64,000 bases of DNA, from NCBI RefSeq assembly GCF_905220565.1, contig NC_059415.1:10926001-10990000 (forward strand), written 5' to 3'. Origin of the DNA: Melitaea cinxia (Eukaryota > Arthropoda > Insecta > Lepidoptera > Nymphalidae). Shown here piece by piece: positions 23,715 through 35,735 of the stretch (position 1 is the first letter of the stretch; each line of letters opens with the position of its first letter). The notes under the pieces are model-generated. The model had not been told where the DNA came from and did no database searches. It saw only the letters and a list, made by a program, of their open reading frames with translations. The position numbers were made by a program, and so were the translations under genes.

Positions 23715-23975
23715 TCGATTTTCATATAAGGCCCTGGTATGAAAAGAATATGAGGAGTAAAATATACTGAACGAACGACCTCGTTACGTTTTTGTTAACG
23801 CCATCTATCGGTACACAATAGGGTTATAATAGATGGCGTTATTTGATTCGTTTATTTACTATTTGACATAGTATTAATCTTTTTCTTAGACTAGTAAGCC
23901 TTTTTTGTGCCTATTTAGACAGTCAATCTGAAGTAGTAAACTCCAGTCGTGCGTCGGAGCTGACACACACACTTT
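23715..23975 (+). repeat. RepF copy, uninterrupted
   Basis: Contains AAGCCTTTTTTGTGCCTATT without the RepE insertion and so serves as the empty-site reference for 19,830-20,475. Confidence 0.75.
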
Positions 23976-24238
23976 TTTTTTATAAATATATAAAGAATCG
24001 ATCCGTGTGTTTTCAAACGTCGTACAAGGTCATTACTCCGCCCCTATATTTCTTATCGTCATGATAACCTTCCGAACACCTTCCACTTCACAACAAAACA
24101 AGAAACTGTTCCATTATGCATTAATATATATGTAGAATAGATATATTAAAGGTTTATAAAACACTAACGATTATTATAGTACTTGTATATAAGTACGATT
24201 TACTCGTATAGGACATGCCATTTATATTGTTCTATCAC

Positions 24239-24325
24239 TTCACTTTAGCCTATCGCACTGCAGGACACAGGCCTCCCCAAATTCGCGCCAACATTATGGC
24301 TCGAATTCATGTGTTTTATCACCCC
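24239..24325 (-). repeat. RepA tail fragment
   Basis: CTTTAGCCTATCGCACTGCAGG and ATTCGCGCCAACATTATGG. Confidence 0.6.
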
Positions 24326-24939
24326 AAACATAATAACTTAAAAAATGCTAAAATATTTCCTTACTTTTTTACTTAGTAAAAAATCTCAAATTCGTATTTT
24401 TTTTAAAACTATCTTGGCAACTTTCGAAGCAGGTGAAACCACGAGATAATGTCTAGTTAATAAATAAACTACTCCAAGGAACGAGCCAACAAAATTAGAT
24501 ACTAAATCCTTCGAGCTTTCGAATAGTAAGAATAAGCATCGCAGTCGAGTAAAAACTAGTGTTGTGTTAGGTAATAAGCTCTCTCTATCTGTGTCTAATC
24601 TAGAAAATACCTTTGTTTATTTTCGCACCTGCGCGCGCGCACTTAGGAAGCAACGAATCGAAATGCATTTTCAACTTACACTGTTAAATCTAAATTTGCA
24701 TAATAAGGATTTGGGTACACGTAGATTTTTAGTTATTGTTTTTATACTTAAATATTTAGAATAAAGAACAAATTTTAAACAGGAGTTTTAATTTTTTTTA
24801 TCCTGTAACTGAACTAATCTAATCCTTTGATATGGCGAGGGTCTGTGGATGTTGTTTTCACAACCAGGTGAGCCAACTGTCTGTTTGCCCCCTCTTTTAT
24901 AAAAAAAAACTAAAGTACCAGTAATAAAACTTGGGAAAG
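24326..24939. other. Spacer without recognised gene or family
   Basis: AT-rich with a CG patch (TGCGCGCGCGCAC near 24,628). A 66-codon frame at 24564-24764 shows no domain and no splice partner. Confidence 0.35.
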
Positions 24940-25172
24940 CCCGACTAGGGAAGTTCCTCGACCTTCCCCAGTCTGGCACAGCTAAATAATACTGTTTTCC
25001 AGCAGTGTTGTGTACCTATGATGAGTAAGGTGGCCAGAGCTTCAAAGATTGGGAATAGAGTCGTCAAAGCGATTGCGATATTTCTGGTGTTGCAGGTATC
25101 TATAAGCTACGGTAATCGCTTACCATCAGGTGAACCGTATGCTTGTTTGTGGACCTAGTTGAAAAAAAAAGG
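24940..25172 (+). repeat. RepB copy
   Basis: AAGTTCCTCGACCTTCCCCAG, then TGTTTGTGGACCTAGTTG and an A tail; the G-rich block is shortened. Confidence 0.7.
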
Positions 25173-25685
25173 GAATGCGCTCATTGTGCTACAATCTCAA
25201 GCTCTTCTTTAGTACAATATGCTAACACAGTCCCTCGAAACTAAAAGTAAAACAATATTAAAACACACGCTACGAAATCTACCAGAAGTGACTTAACTCT
25301 ATAAAATTTTAAAGTTCAACATTTGCATAGTAAAGGTTAGTGGAGTTGTATTAAACAGAATTTAATTATCGTGAAAGCGGAAAAGTAAACTCGCTTTCAT
25401 ATTTATGATAATGTTTTAGTCAATTTTTCTTGTTTTATTTCAACGAAAAAGAAAGTTGATTTTAAAAATATACATATAAAACTTTACTATAAATTTAGCC
25501 GAAAATTAATTAATCAATCCATAATTTTTTAAATAAGATAACTCCTCGCCTTATTGCGTCCATTGGTGACAAGAGGGCCGGTGCATTTTTTGTCTAGAGA
25601 ATCGGCATAGCGATTCAACGAAATTCAATACTACCAGCATTCTTGGCACAATTCCACGCGGACATGATTTATACCAAAACTATCT
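25173..25685. other. AT-rich spacer, nothing recognised
   Basis: No frame, repeat family or splice pair stands out. Confidence 0.4.
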
Positions 25686-25689
25686 GTAA

Positions 25690-26018
25690 ATATGCTGTGT
25701 GGCTACGGCACTAAAGAATTTAGCCACCCCCTCTCTTCCCGTGGGTGTCGTAAGAGGCGACTAAGGGATAACAAGGTTCCACAACCACCTTGGAACTTAA
25801 GAAGCCGACCGCTGGCGGGATAACCATCCAACTGCTGGCTTTGAAATACACAGGCCGAAGACGGGCAGCAGCGTCTTTGGTGCGACAAAGCCAGTACTGC
25901 GGTCACCAACCCGCCTGCCCAGCGTGGTGGCTATGGGCAAAACACATGAGTTCACGTTATTTTTGGCGTAAACTTGTGGAGGCCTATGTCCAGCAGTGGA
26001 CTGTATAGGCTGTAATGA
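25690..26018 (+). repeat. RepA copy, full length
   Basis: GCTGTGTGGCTACGGCACTA to GGACTGTATAGGCTGTAATG. Its sense frame ends in LVEAYVQQWTV, which matches the LINE C-terminus at 39,895. Confidence 0.85.
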
Positions 26019-26139
26019 ATGATCTGTAAATATTTAGTTCTTAAGTTGTGAATTATTAATATGTATAATGTTTAATAAACTATTGTTATTGATTCCAAAA
26101 AAAATATCCGTTTTACATGATACATTCAAGCATAAGAGG

Positions 26140-26400
26140 AAATATCCTGCTCCAAATCTGGAGCTTAAATGGGGAAGTACCAAAACCTCTTACAGAAGAT
26201 CACAGATAAATAACAATACTTTCAAATAGTGCTTTGTTCCTGTGGTGAGTAAGGTAGGCTGAGCTTTTGGGGAGGGTCAAGGATAAGGTCGGCAACACGC
26301 TGGCAATGCTTCTGGTGTTGCAGGTGTTTATGGGCTACAGTAACCGCTTACTATCAGGTGGACCGTATGCTATTTTGCCACCTTAGTCGTATAAAAATAA
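26140..26400 (+). repeat. RepB copy
   Basis: AGGAAATATCCTGCTCCAAA through CCACCTTAGTCGTATAAAAA. Confidence 0.75.
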
Positions 26401-26660
26401 CTGTTTTTTTTTCACAAACAAAAAAAATCGATTTCAATTATACCGACAAGTAATACAACGTAGGGACATGAAAAAATAGTCAAGTGAATATGCGTTATCA
26501 AAGATTACTCAAAAAGTAGTAATCAGATCTCAATCAAAATAAGACTGACGAGCATTAGCTTTCGATTAAAGTAAAAATCATCAAAATCGGTAAACCCAAT
26601 AAAAAGTTATGTGGTATAAAAAAAACAACGTAGGACGACGAAAAAAAAAGTCAAGCAAAG
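26401..26660 (-). repeat. RepE copy, partial
   Basis: Directly follows the RepB tail: CACAAACAAAAAAAATCGAT, ACAACGTAGGGACATG, ending in a second ACAACGTAGG module. Confidence 0.65.
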
Positions 26661-26689
26661 AATAGAGAATTGTGTATTTTCTACTAAGC

Positions 26690-26968
26690 ACCGACAGTCG
26701 CGGGATCGATTCCCGCTCGGAGTGGATATTTGTGTTTATAAAAATATTTATTTCTGGTCTGTTATTTGTCTTTATGGGTCTCTCCACCGTACCCCAAAGA
26801 GCACGTTAAGCTTTCGGTCGCGGTTGTATGCACCTGAGATCGTTACGCATAGTAGGGAGGGAATATAGTCGCCAAGCTGCAGTAGAGCAGCGTGGTAGAT
26901 AAGGCTCTAATCATTCTCCTACATAGAGAAAGAGGCCTATGCCCAGCAGTGGTGTACTACAGACTGAA
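26690..26968 (+). repeat. RepC copy, head partial
   Basis: TCGCGGGATCGATTCCCGCT, AGAGCACGTTAAGCTTTCGG and CCTATGCCCAGCAGTGG. Confidence 0.7.
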
Positions 26969-27374
26969 GCTATATTATTACTACATAACTGTCAATTTTA
27001 ATAAACGATCACCAAATATAATTTTATCATTTTTATAGTCTTTTACAGAAGAAATGTTACTAAAGAGATTTTAATATAAATTCAAAATTTATTTAATTAC
27101 AATTACAAAATTACTTATAGTTTTTTATCATAAACATACTCGTATATGACAAAACATAAGTCAAATATCAAATACTATGGTTATAATTCTAGCCAATTCT
27201 AAAGTTTAGCGAGTCTGTGGCAGGCTATTATCTCAGCGGTAGCTAATTAGCGAGCTAAAGTGTTAACTTTAATGCCAAATGAGATGCTTAGTTAGTGTCT
27301 GTATTGCTTTAGCATCTAGACTTAGACTGTTTTCATTACCTGGATTTATACACTTTTGATGGGTTGGTGAATAT

Positions 27375-27798
27375 AAATAAATATGTTATAACATACACAC
27401 ACGGTCGTCTGTTGCTAAGGTAAGCAACTTAATGCTTGTGTTATAGGTAACACCCGACTGTACATAGAAACCGAACCGAACACCGAATGTACATAGAAAG
27501 AATATATATATAATAGCTGACCCAGCAAACGTTGTTTTGCCATATATATTATAAACCCCTTAATCCCCCCCCCACCCTTGTTACTTAGGGGTATGAAAAA
27601 TAGGTGCTGTTCGATTCTCAGACCTACCCTAATATGCACACAATGACTAATATGCACACAAAATTTCATGAGAATCGGTCAATCCGTTTAGGAGTTTAAC
27701 TACAAACACCGCGACACGAGAATTTTATATATTAGATTACACCCAGACTCAGGTGGGAATCGAACGCACCACAAACTGCGCCAATGAGACATTCTAAT
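27375..27798 (-). repeat. RepD copy, split by RepH
   Basis: ACACGGTCGTCTGTTGCTAA and TTATAGGTAACACCCGACTG on the left, and TTACACCCAGACTCAGG and CACAAACTGCGCCAATG on the right, separated by the RepH copy at 27,515-27,742. Confidence 0.7.
27515..27742 (+). mobile_element. RepH copy inserted in RepD
   Basis: AGCTGACCCAGCAAACGTTG to GACACGAGAATTTTATATAT. A short internal duplication (CTAATATGCACACAA repeated at about 27,630 and 27,648) is seen. Confidence 0.7.
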
Positions 27799-27867
27799 GT
27801 AATAATAAATTAAAGTATATATTAATTTATTGTTTTCTAAAGCTTAAGCGAATTTTCTCTCATTATA

Positions 27868-27996
27868 ATGATAAATACTTTTTCGAATTTTATCGCGGAG
27901 GACTAAGTCCTTCCGTGACCTCGGTTGCTGTAAACTATCCGAATCGAGCATCTACAAAACTGAATAAAATGCGATAAAATCCGAAAAAGTTGTTAT
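27868..27996. mobile_element. RepK copy: MITE with TA flanks, 129 bp
   Basis: Arms ACTTTTTCGAATTTTATCGCG and its near complement CGATAAAATCCGAAAAAGT, with TA at 27866-27867 and 27997-27998. The core shares GGTTGCTGTAAA-TATCCGAA with the copy at 35,398. Confidence 0.7.
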
Positions 27997-28054
27997 TACA
28001 TATAATATAGATTCAATTAATTATTACATACTATTACGTGTAATATATATTAAA

Positions 28055-28365
28055 CAACCGCCTTGGTGTAGGGGTGTAGGGGTGACAGTAGTCGCCTAAA
28101 ATACTGACGATTTGCGGGTCCGATTTGTACAAATATCTCTTTCCGGTTTGGATGTATGTCCTTGTGGGTCTCCCCACCGTGCCTTGGAGAGCACGTTAAG
28201 TCGTCGGTCCCGCTTTTTATCATAAATACGTGATAGCGTTCGGTACTCATAGTAGGGGACATAATCGCCAACCCGCAGTGGAGCAGCGTAGTAGAGTAAG
28301 CTCCAATCCTTTTCCTAGATTAAGAAAGAGGCCTATGCGAAGCAGTAGAATGTTACAAGCTGAAT
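28055..28365 (+). repeat. RepC copy
   Basis: GAGAGCACGTTAAGTCGTCG, CGGTACTCATAGTAGGG and GTGGAGCAGCGTAGTAGAG. The head is diverged with a GTGTAGGGGTGTAGGGGTG duplication. Confidence 0.7.
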
Positions 28366-28782
28366 GTGTTATATATATTTAAAATTTTCATCACATTACA
28401 TAAACATTAAGTTGTTTGTGTATGAGTCACTGGCACTCCTTTTATTTTTTTATTGGGACATGTAACGGTAGGTTTACGACGCAAAATGTTATATAAATCC
28501 GTATAAATAGGCCAGAATACATTAGTAGACACGCTTCAATTTGCGAATGAGTCTTTGCCTCCATTAGTTTAGGTACTGTTTGTAGTTGCGACTTAATACT
28601 TGCTATGAAGTAAGCGTTTGTTACGGGTAACAAATGACCGACCCGTAACTTTGGCCATTTCTTTGTTTGCTAGAATTATTGTGCAATTATTGATTTAAAA
28701 ACTAACTGCTGCGTTGTTCTCTAATTTAAGCTTACTAAATTACATCGAATAGATAGATTTAAAAGTTTGAGGTCGTAACAAA

Positions 28783-29100
28783 AAAAAAAGTGTGTGTGTC
28801 AGCTCCGACGTACGACTGGAGTTTACGCCTTCAGATCGACTGTTTAAATAGGCACAAAAAAGACTTACTTGTTAAGAAAAAGATTAGCACCATGTCAAAT
28901 GGTAAATAAATGGATCAAATAACGCCATCTATCGGAACTTAGACCATCTATGGGGCTAGATTGCTTTATTAGAAAATGTCGTCGTCTAAAAGAACCCTAT
29001 TGACTTCCGATAGATGGTGTTATGAAAAACGTAACGAGGTCATTCGCTCAGAAAAGAGTAAACTCCAAAAATCATTAATTTTGTCTTTTATTCTTATATG
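28783..29100 (-). repeat. RepF copy, reversed
   Basis: GTGTGTGTCAGCTCCGACGT, GTTAAGAAAAAGATTAGCAC, ACGCCATCTATCGGAA and AACGTAACGAGGTCATTCGC; carries an extra internal segment near 28,945-29,000. Confidence 0.75.
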
Positions 29101-29859
29101 AATATAGTTAAAGAGATGAATGATAATAAAAATAATTAGTAAATAATAAATGCAACGTCCTCAGTAGATTGAAATCTGTACTAGAAGTCCAGAGACACAA
29201 CGCAAACACAAAAGCCCATACCACCGCAAACATCTATATCCTATTCACCCCACTAACACGATAAATACAAGATTTTTGTGGATGGATAGATTTGGTACTC
29301 TTCGACGCAAACACTGTTGAAATGACTGTAATTAAACTTAGTTCGTAGATAGCTGAAGGTCAAGAATAACACGTACTACTTTTTACTCCAAGATCTCCAC
29401 GGGATTGGAAAGAGATCCGACTGAAACCGCGTGGCACATCTAGTAGCTCATACAGCAACTAGCTATGAGCGGAAACCAAGTCACTAAGTTCCTCAAAATA
29501 AACACAATGATATTACTCCCGACCTTAATCGATACAATAATTATGCAGTTCATAGTCGCAAACGATTCCCTCGGAATTAGTGAAGTTTAAAATGTGATAT
29601 AAACTTTGTAATTGCTTAAAGTTTCAGAATTTATTTCAGTCTGTATACTAATTAGCTTATTTCGTGTTAAAACGCGATTACGTTCAACGAAAATCTATAT
29701 TTAGTACATGACATTTTGTTTTGATATAATACCTACGCTTATTGTGTTGGTGAAATCACGTTATCTAGCTAATGACACTGTTATACTGTTGCAATGTCGA
29801 AGGCAATTACTATCATCTGTGGTTATAGTAAGTCGTAGTTTTCTTGCTGTGTCCTATCT
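29101..29859. other. Spacer without recognised gene
   Basis: A less AT-rich stretch at 29,190-29,470 (ACGGGATTGGAAAGAGATCC) looks like old retroelement sequence, but no frame or family could be fixed. Confidence 0.35.
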
Positions 29860-29861
29860 TA

Positions 29862-30130
29862 TTTAGGCCACAGTAGGAAATTTTGCTCTGCTCAAAATAT
29901 GGAGCAGCCCGACTGGGGTAGTACCTTGATCATAAAGAAGATCACAGCTAAGTAATATTGTTTTCAAGCTGCGTTGTGTTCCTGTTGCTGTTGAGGATTT
30001 GAGATAGGTTCGGCAACGCGCTAGCGATGCTTCTGGTATTGCAGATGTTAGTTAATAAGCTACGTTAATCGCTTACCATCAGGTGAGTTGTACGCTTGTT
30101 TGCCGAACTAGTTATATAAAAAAAAAAATT
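29862..30130 (+). repeat. RepB copy
   Basis: CCACAGTAGGAAATTTTGCT to TTGCCGAACTAGTTATAT and an A tail; part of the G-rich block is missing. Confidence 0.75.
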
Positions 30131-30835
30131 GTGGAAAAATACAAAATATTTTACAAAGATTAGCTTCTTATTTTGAGTGCAATAAGCTCCCGTGCCAGAG
30201 TAACTACTCTGTCCGATTACACTCATAGTTTATTACAGTTATTCACTATTTCTTAGTACACATGAACGAGTTTTTAATGTTAGAGTTAACATTTTACAAG
30301 AGAAGTAAGGGTTGAGAGGCTTGGCGCCTTCTCAAAAGAATTTGTAGGTTCCGAACGTGTTGTTTCAGAAAGGTACTTGCTTCATGTTGACAATATGTGA
30401 CCATAATCTGTTTACGAGGGTAGTTTCAAATTGTCTCGCACACTTTTTATAAGATTGGTACTTGTAAGATTCTTTCTTCTACTTGACATTGACGAAATCA
30501 TTTGTGCTTATTTGGCACTATTGAAAGCTATTTTAACCCGAAGAAGAAGAAGATTTTTTTCGTCAATAAGTGTTGTTTTTATAATATAAAAATTCACAAA
30601 AAATGTCGTTTTAAAGCTATTAAAGTGTATTCTTTAGAAATATGAGTAATGTTTTAATTATTTTATCATTTTCGCCGTGACATTGTACCGCTCCCATTAT
30701 GAGACACGCGATACCATGACAATGGCGGCATTATCGTGCATCCGTGTTTTTGCTTTCAAGGCTAATTATTTTAGGAAATTTTAAATGAAAATAAAACTAT
30801 ACTATTTTCTAGAAAATTGTATTATTAAATTTGTA
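30131..30835. other. Spacer, nothing recognised
   Basis: AT-rich; a short AAGAAGAAGAAG tract near 30,542. No gene supported. Confidence 0.4.
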
Positions 30836-30837
30836 AA

Positions 30838-31128
30838 CCCCAAACAACCCCTCTCTTCCCGTGGGTGTCGTAAGAGGCGACTAAAGGATAACACAGTTCC
30901 ACTACTACCTTGGAATTTAAAAAGCTGGCCGATGGCGGGATATCCATTAAACTGCTGATTTTTAAATACACAGGCCGGAGACGGGCAGCAGTGTCTTCGG
31001 TGCGACAAAGCCAGCTCTGTGGTCACCAACCTGCCTGCCCGGCGTCGTGACTTTGGGCAAAACACACGAACTTGGGGACGCCTATGTCCAGCAGTGGACT
31101 GTGATAGGCTGAAGTGATGAACTTTTTA
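30838..31128 (+). repeat. RepA copy
   Basis: CCCCTCTCTTCCCGTGGGTG to GACTGTGATAGGCTGAAGTG; the extreme 5' block is missing. Confidence 0.8.
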
Positions 31129-31829
31129 AAGACGTACTTTAGTTATATGGCAGTGGTTGTTGGAATACAGTTTTTAATCTTCGTTATATTGTCTCTAACA
31201 AGATGGCCTAAAATTAAAAAATACCGTTGAAGACAGCTTTTAAATTAAATGTTTGTTCATAAAAGCGATTTTTTAAATGTGTAAACGCGCATAACTTCCA
31301 AACGACTGCACTAAATTAGTTTTTTTGTGTTTGTTATTGTCAGGACAAAGTCAGTTTAAACGAAAAAAAAAACAAATATGGTAATACGATGTTCCCCAAA
31401 TCAGCTAGTTTATGCAAAAAGCTATAGGTATCATTTAAATCAACCTGAGCTGTCACTGTGACGTGTCTAGAACCATTTAAATATAACCTAGATATTCTAG
31501 GAAAGAGATTATCTTCGAAATACCTCAGTCAATGGGAATGTTTGTAAAAAAAAAAAAATCGAACAAAACGTTGAAAAGCTATAAATCTTTACGCGAGCAA
31601 ATTAATACTGCTTAAAAATTTTACGGTGCGTTTTGAAATTTTGGGGCAGAACTGATCTTGACGGACAGACGGAGATGAAACAGACGTTGGGTTTACATGC
31701 TGCTTGTTTTTAAATTTAGAACTTAATTTGACTGTATTTTGTCCCCTTATTATGTATGTTAACACATAAAATTTTACTACGTGTCCTGATTTGATGATTC
31801 TTTGTATGTGTTCTTTATATTTGTATTCA

Positions 31830-31972
31830 AAAGCTGGTACGTGTCGCGTGGTCCCATTTGAATTTGATCCAGACCTGACGCGTAGTTTTAAAGTTGTTAC
31901 TAATAAATTGTAGTAAAAGCATGCGTACTTGACGATGTCGAGTCGATGTAATTGAAGTTGTTTTTTTTTAGT
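31830..31972 (+). repeat. RepE-like remnant
   Basis: GTCGCGTGGTCCCATTTGAA, GCGTACTTGACGATGTCGAG and GTAATTGAAGTTG before a T run; strongly diverged. The 700 bases before it show nothing recognised. Confidence 0.45.
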
Positions 31973-32279
31973 GAAAAAAAATATGTTTGTGTTTAATATT
32001 TCATGAAAGGAATAGCGTCATAAAGACCGAAGCTATAACGTAGAATAAAACCTTTTTTCATAAATAACGATAAATTATTTATACAGTTTATTGTTAGTGT
32101 GTTTAAATGTATATCAAAGAACGAGCAGTGCCTAAAAATTTCGAAATATAATGGATATGTATTTAGTGTAAGTACCTGAAATAAAAATATCTTAGAAAAG
32201 AATGTCAATGCCAAACAAAATATGATAAAAAAAGTTACAAGGTCATTTTAAACAAAAAAAAAGTGTGCATTAGACAACA

Positions 32280-32452
32280 CGATAGAAGTAAATCTTTCAA
32301 AATGTAACTCTCTCTCTTTCTATCTTCACTAACTTATATCTCCCTCTCAACTTCCGTTCGCCTCACCCAATCACAATTTTCGTAACGCTCTCGTTGCGCA
32401 TTCACCAGCTTACTCCCCGAGTCAAGCGTGCGTAGTCTTACTTCAAAAATTA
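32280..32452 (-). mobile_element. RepJ copy, reversed and degenerate
   Basis: GAAGTAAATCTTTC and CTTACTTCAAAAATT ends enclose CTTCCGTTCGCCTCACCC and TTTTCGTAACGCTCTCGTTG, the complement of the RepJ core. Confidence 0.55.
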
Positions 32453-32750
32453 AAAAAAAAATATTCATGACAATTTATTTCTATAACAGTCATGTAAGAC
32501 TGAATCAAAAACTTTATTTTAATGTGAAATCATTTTGTGTTATGAGGTTTTGTTTCTTGTCCTTCAAGGAAACGAAAAAAAAAAAAACAACGATGGTGCC
32601 TCACTTAGGGTTCAGTAACAAATTTGTTAAAGCAACGTTTATTTTGCATTTTATGAATACAAAAATATAATTTTATATTTAATTTTTCTTTATTATTATT
32701 AAAGTAATTTATTTCATACATCTATATTAAGAAATTATGTATATATATAT

Positions 32751-33088
32751 ATCATCATCATCATTTCAGCCTATTATAGTCCACTGCTGGACATAGGCCT
32801 CCACAAGCTCGCGCCAAAAATAGCATGAACTCATGTGTGTTGCCCATAGTCACCACGCTGGACAGGCGGGTCGGTGACCGCAGGGCTGGCTTTGTCGCAC
32901 CGAAGCTTGCTTTGCTGCTGCCCGTCTTCGTCCTATGTAGTTCAAAGCCAGCAGTCTGATCGTTATCCCGCCATCGGTTGGCTTTATAAGTTCCAAGATG
33001 GTAGTGGAACTGTGTTATCCCTTAGTCGCCTTTTACGACACCCACGAGAAGAGAGAGGGTGACTATGTTCTAAAATGCTGTAGCCACT
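32751..33088 (-). repeat. RepA copy, full length
   Basis: TCATCATCATCATTTCAGCC to GTAGCCACTCAGCATAGC; a 7-base insert (TTGCTTTGCTGCTG) lies in the CGGGCAGCAG block. Confidence 0.8.
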
Positions 33089-33162
33089 CAGCATAGCACT
33101 AAATCAACAAAAGTTTAAATCACATTCAATTATTGTGTTTGGTTTAGTGAAAAAATATTTCA

Positions 33163-33512
33163 CTTCTGCTGCTTCAGCCTGTAATAGCCCACTACTGGGC
33201 ATAGGCCTCTTTCCCCATGTGGGAGAAGGATCAGAGCTTAATCCACCACGCTGCTCCAATGCGGGTTGACGGATATATTCCCTACTATGAGTAATGATCG
33301 CTATCAGGTGTACATGATAACAACCGGGACCGACGGCTTAACGTGCTCTCTGAGGCACGGTGGGGAGACTCACAAAGACTGCACAGATACCCAGACCACG
33401 GCAAATACCTGTATGGTCAATACAAATGTTTATCATGTGCGGGGATCGAACCCGCAACCGCCAGCGCAACAGGTACAATCCATAGCTGTGACCGTTGCGC
33501 CAACGCGTTCAC
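33163..33512 (-). repeat. RepC copy, full length
   Basis: GCCTGTAATAGCCCACTACT to CGTTGCGCCAACGCG; almost the mirror image of the copy at 15,210. Confidence 0.85.
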
Positions 33513-34119
33513 TTCAAAACTACTAAAATAAAACATTCATCGGATTATTATGGTATCTGCGTATAAGTTACGGTTAGTTTTTAACAGTCGTAGGTTGAAT
33601 AGGTCATTAGGATCTTTTTCGCCTCAATTAAGAGTCTACAGCTATCAGAGTCACGTAGCTTAAACATAGTGGAGTTCGATGGTAATAAAAGAATAAAATA
33701 TATCATAAAATGTTATCAGTTAGATATATTCATCGGTAAAATAACGGCAACCGTTGAAATTGGCCCTAAAATATAGTATACACATACATTTTTATGTAAT
33801 TAGCTTTAAACTAAGTCTCTGTACACTGTCTGTTTTCCAAATAAATCAAAATAAAATAAAAATAAAATAAAATAATAATTATAATGATGGGTGTTCTAAT
33901 TTTGACGCCTTTGTTCGTCTGGTGTCAGGACCGTTGACTTCGGATGATGCGATTCTGACTTGATTATTTTTTGGTTATTAATTGATACGAATTACTTTAA
34001 GCCGTTTGATATATGTATAACTAAGTCTTGTGTATTGTTCAATTTTATAAACTCTTTTATTGACGTAGGTCAAACCCAAAAATAAAAAAATAAAAAAGAA
34101 ATTACATTTGCTAAATAAT
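33513..34119. other. AT-rich spacer with A-rich tail-like run
   Basis: CTGTTTTCCAAATAAATCAA followed by (AATAA)n at 33,835-33,880 looks like the 3' end of an old retrotransposed sequence; a similar end occurs at about 54,640-54,680. Confidence 0.4.
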
Positions 34120-34230
34120 AGTTGTGTTCCTGTATTGAGTAAGGTAGCCAGACATCCAGAAGAGGATCGGGGCTATATCGGGGCTATTATGAGATGCCCT
34201 TGTGGTTGGCAACACCTTTGTAGCGCTCTA
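34120..34230 (+). repeat. RepB fragment
   Basis: GTTGTGTTCCTGTATTGAGT and AAGGTAGCCAGACATCC only. Confidence 0.45.
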
Positions 34231-34972
34231 AAAATGTTATATTTTTGATATACACACCATAATAAAATACACACATGAATGCGACACAAAAATACCATTA
34301 TATAATATCTCGTACGCCATTACTATTGTACACTGTTAAAAGGCCAATGTTTCTGTTTTCAAGGAGTTTTTATACGTATTTTATGACAGGGTTCGGAGAA
34401 GTACATTCCTTGAAAACCCAAGTGGAAGGGTTTAAGGAAAATATCTTTTGTTGAAATGTAAGCAAATATTTGTTAATTAACTAACGCTTGTACTTCCTTG
34501 TGTGTTTAACTACAATTCACATAGACTGGCCTCCGAGTTTTGCATGTTTTATTGTCATTATTATTTGACTAGCCCGTTGGGTAAGATTCTCAATCTAAAT
34601 CTGGGGATGATAAGTATTTGTTACATTACATTTACAATGAAAAATTTTCAGTATAAGCCAGCTTTTCACTCAAACACATCAGTTTGCCTATCTTAGAAAT
34701 AGACAGCCGTGTACCAACCGTCCAACGTGTACCGCCGACCGTGTTACAACAGGTACTTAGGATTTAAGAATTTTACTTTAGGAAGCCATTAACGTTCCAA
34801 ATGCTGTATACCATAGATTCCTTGATATGAATTCAAATCTAGGAGAGCCAATCACTAAGCGTAAACACATGATTATTTCGCATTTTGTTAGGCTGATCAG
34901 GAACTAACGACTAAAAAGTCTCTTCAGCAAATTTTTTTTATGGTAGTTTGTCTCCAAGTATATTGTATATAA
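34231..34972. other. Spacer, no gene supported
   Basis: A 64-codon plus frame (34502-34696) has no recognisable domain. No repeat family assigned. Confidence 0.35.
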
Positions 34973-35280
34973 TCGAGGTAGGGCACATCAGGGAATTTCC
35001 TGCTCAAAATATGAAGCAGCCTGACTGGGGTAGTACCTCGACCTTACAGAAGATCACACCTAAATATAACTAAGTCGTACAGCTAAATATAACTATTTTC
35101 AAGCAGTGTTGTGTACCTGTTGGTGAATAAGGTGGCCAAAGCTCCTGGGGGGAACTGGGGATGGGGTAGGCAACGCGCTTGCGATGCTTCTGATGTTGCA
35201 GATGTATACGCTACCATAATCGCTTACCATCAGGTGAGCCGTATGCTTGTTTGCCGATCTAGTTACATAAAAAAAATTTA
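34973..35280 (+). repeat. RepB copy, full length
   Basis: GAGGTAGGGCACATCAGGG to GCCGATCTAGTTACATAAA and A tail; the AGCTAAATATAACTA segment is duplicated. Confidence 0.8.
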
Positions 35281-35397
35281 ATGTAAGTATTTATTTAAAC
35301 CTTGTCACGCTCAGATTATTTACTTTTTTGGTTATCTTTTTTTTTACAAAAAAGTGGGATATGCTATCTAATGTTTACGCGAATTTCACTCATTGTA

Positions 35398-35533
35398 ATG
35401 AAACAACTTTTTCGGATATTATCGCGGTTTATTAGGTAATCCTCCCGTGACCATGGTTGCTGTAAAGTATCCGAAACGTCGGGACTGTAAAAAACATAAT
35501 AAATCGCTATAAAATCCGAAAAAGTTGTTTCAT
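35398..35533. mobile_element. RepK copy: MITE with 36-bp inverted repeats and TA duplication
   Basis: Left arm begins ATGAAACAACTTTTTCGGAT; the right arm is its complement over 36 bases with 3 mismatches. TA is at 35396-35397 and 35534-35535. The 136-bp size and TA target fit a Tc1/mariner-type MITE. Confidence 0.85.
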
Positions 35534-35544
35534 TATAAAAAGGT

Positions 35545-35735
35545 TGCAACCAAGCGTACTATCTTCTTGATGGTAAGCGAATACCGTAGTTTGTGGACGC
35601 CAGGTGCATTGCAAACGCGTTGCTGAATCCAACCCTTTCCCTATCCCGAATCTTTGGCTACCTTACTGGCCACAGAAACATCGCACTACTAATGGTAGTT
35701 TTATTGAGCTGTGGTCTTCTGTAAGGTTAATTTCA
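35545..35735 (-). repeat. RepB copy, degenerate
   Basis: TACTATCTTCTTGATGGTAAGCG, CAAACGCGTTGCTGAATCC and TGTGGTCTTCTGTAAGGTT; begins 10 bases after the RepK copy. Confidence 0.6.

Noticed and set aside
25703..25909. Similar short Cys/Ser-rich frames recurring at 2042, 15972, 20981, 25703, 30802, 32874, 48609 and 58883
   Set aside because: All are the same frame across RepA copies; they are repeat translation, not a gene family.
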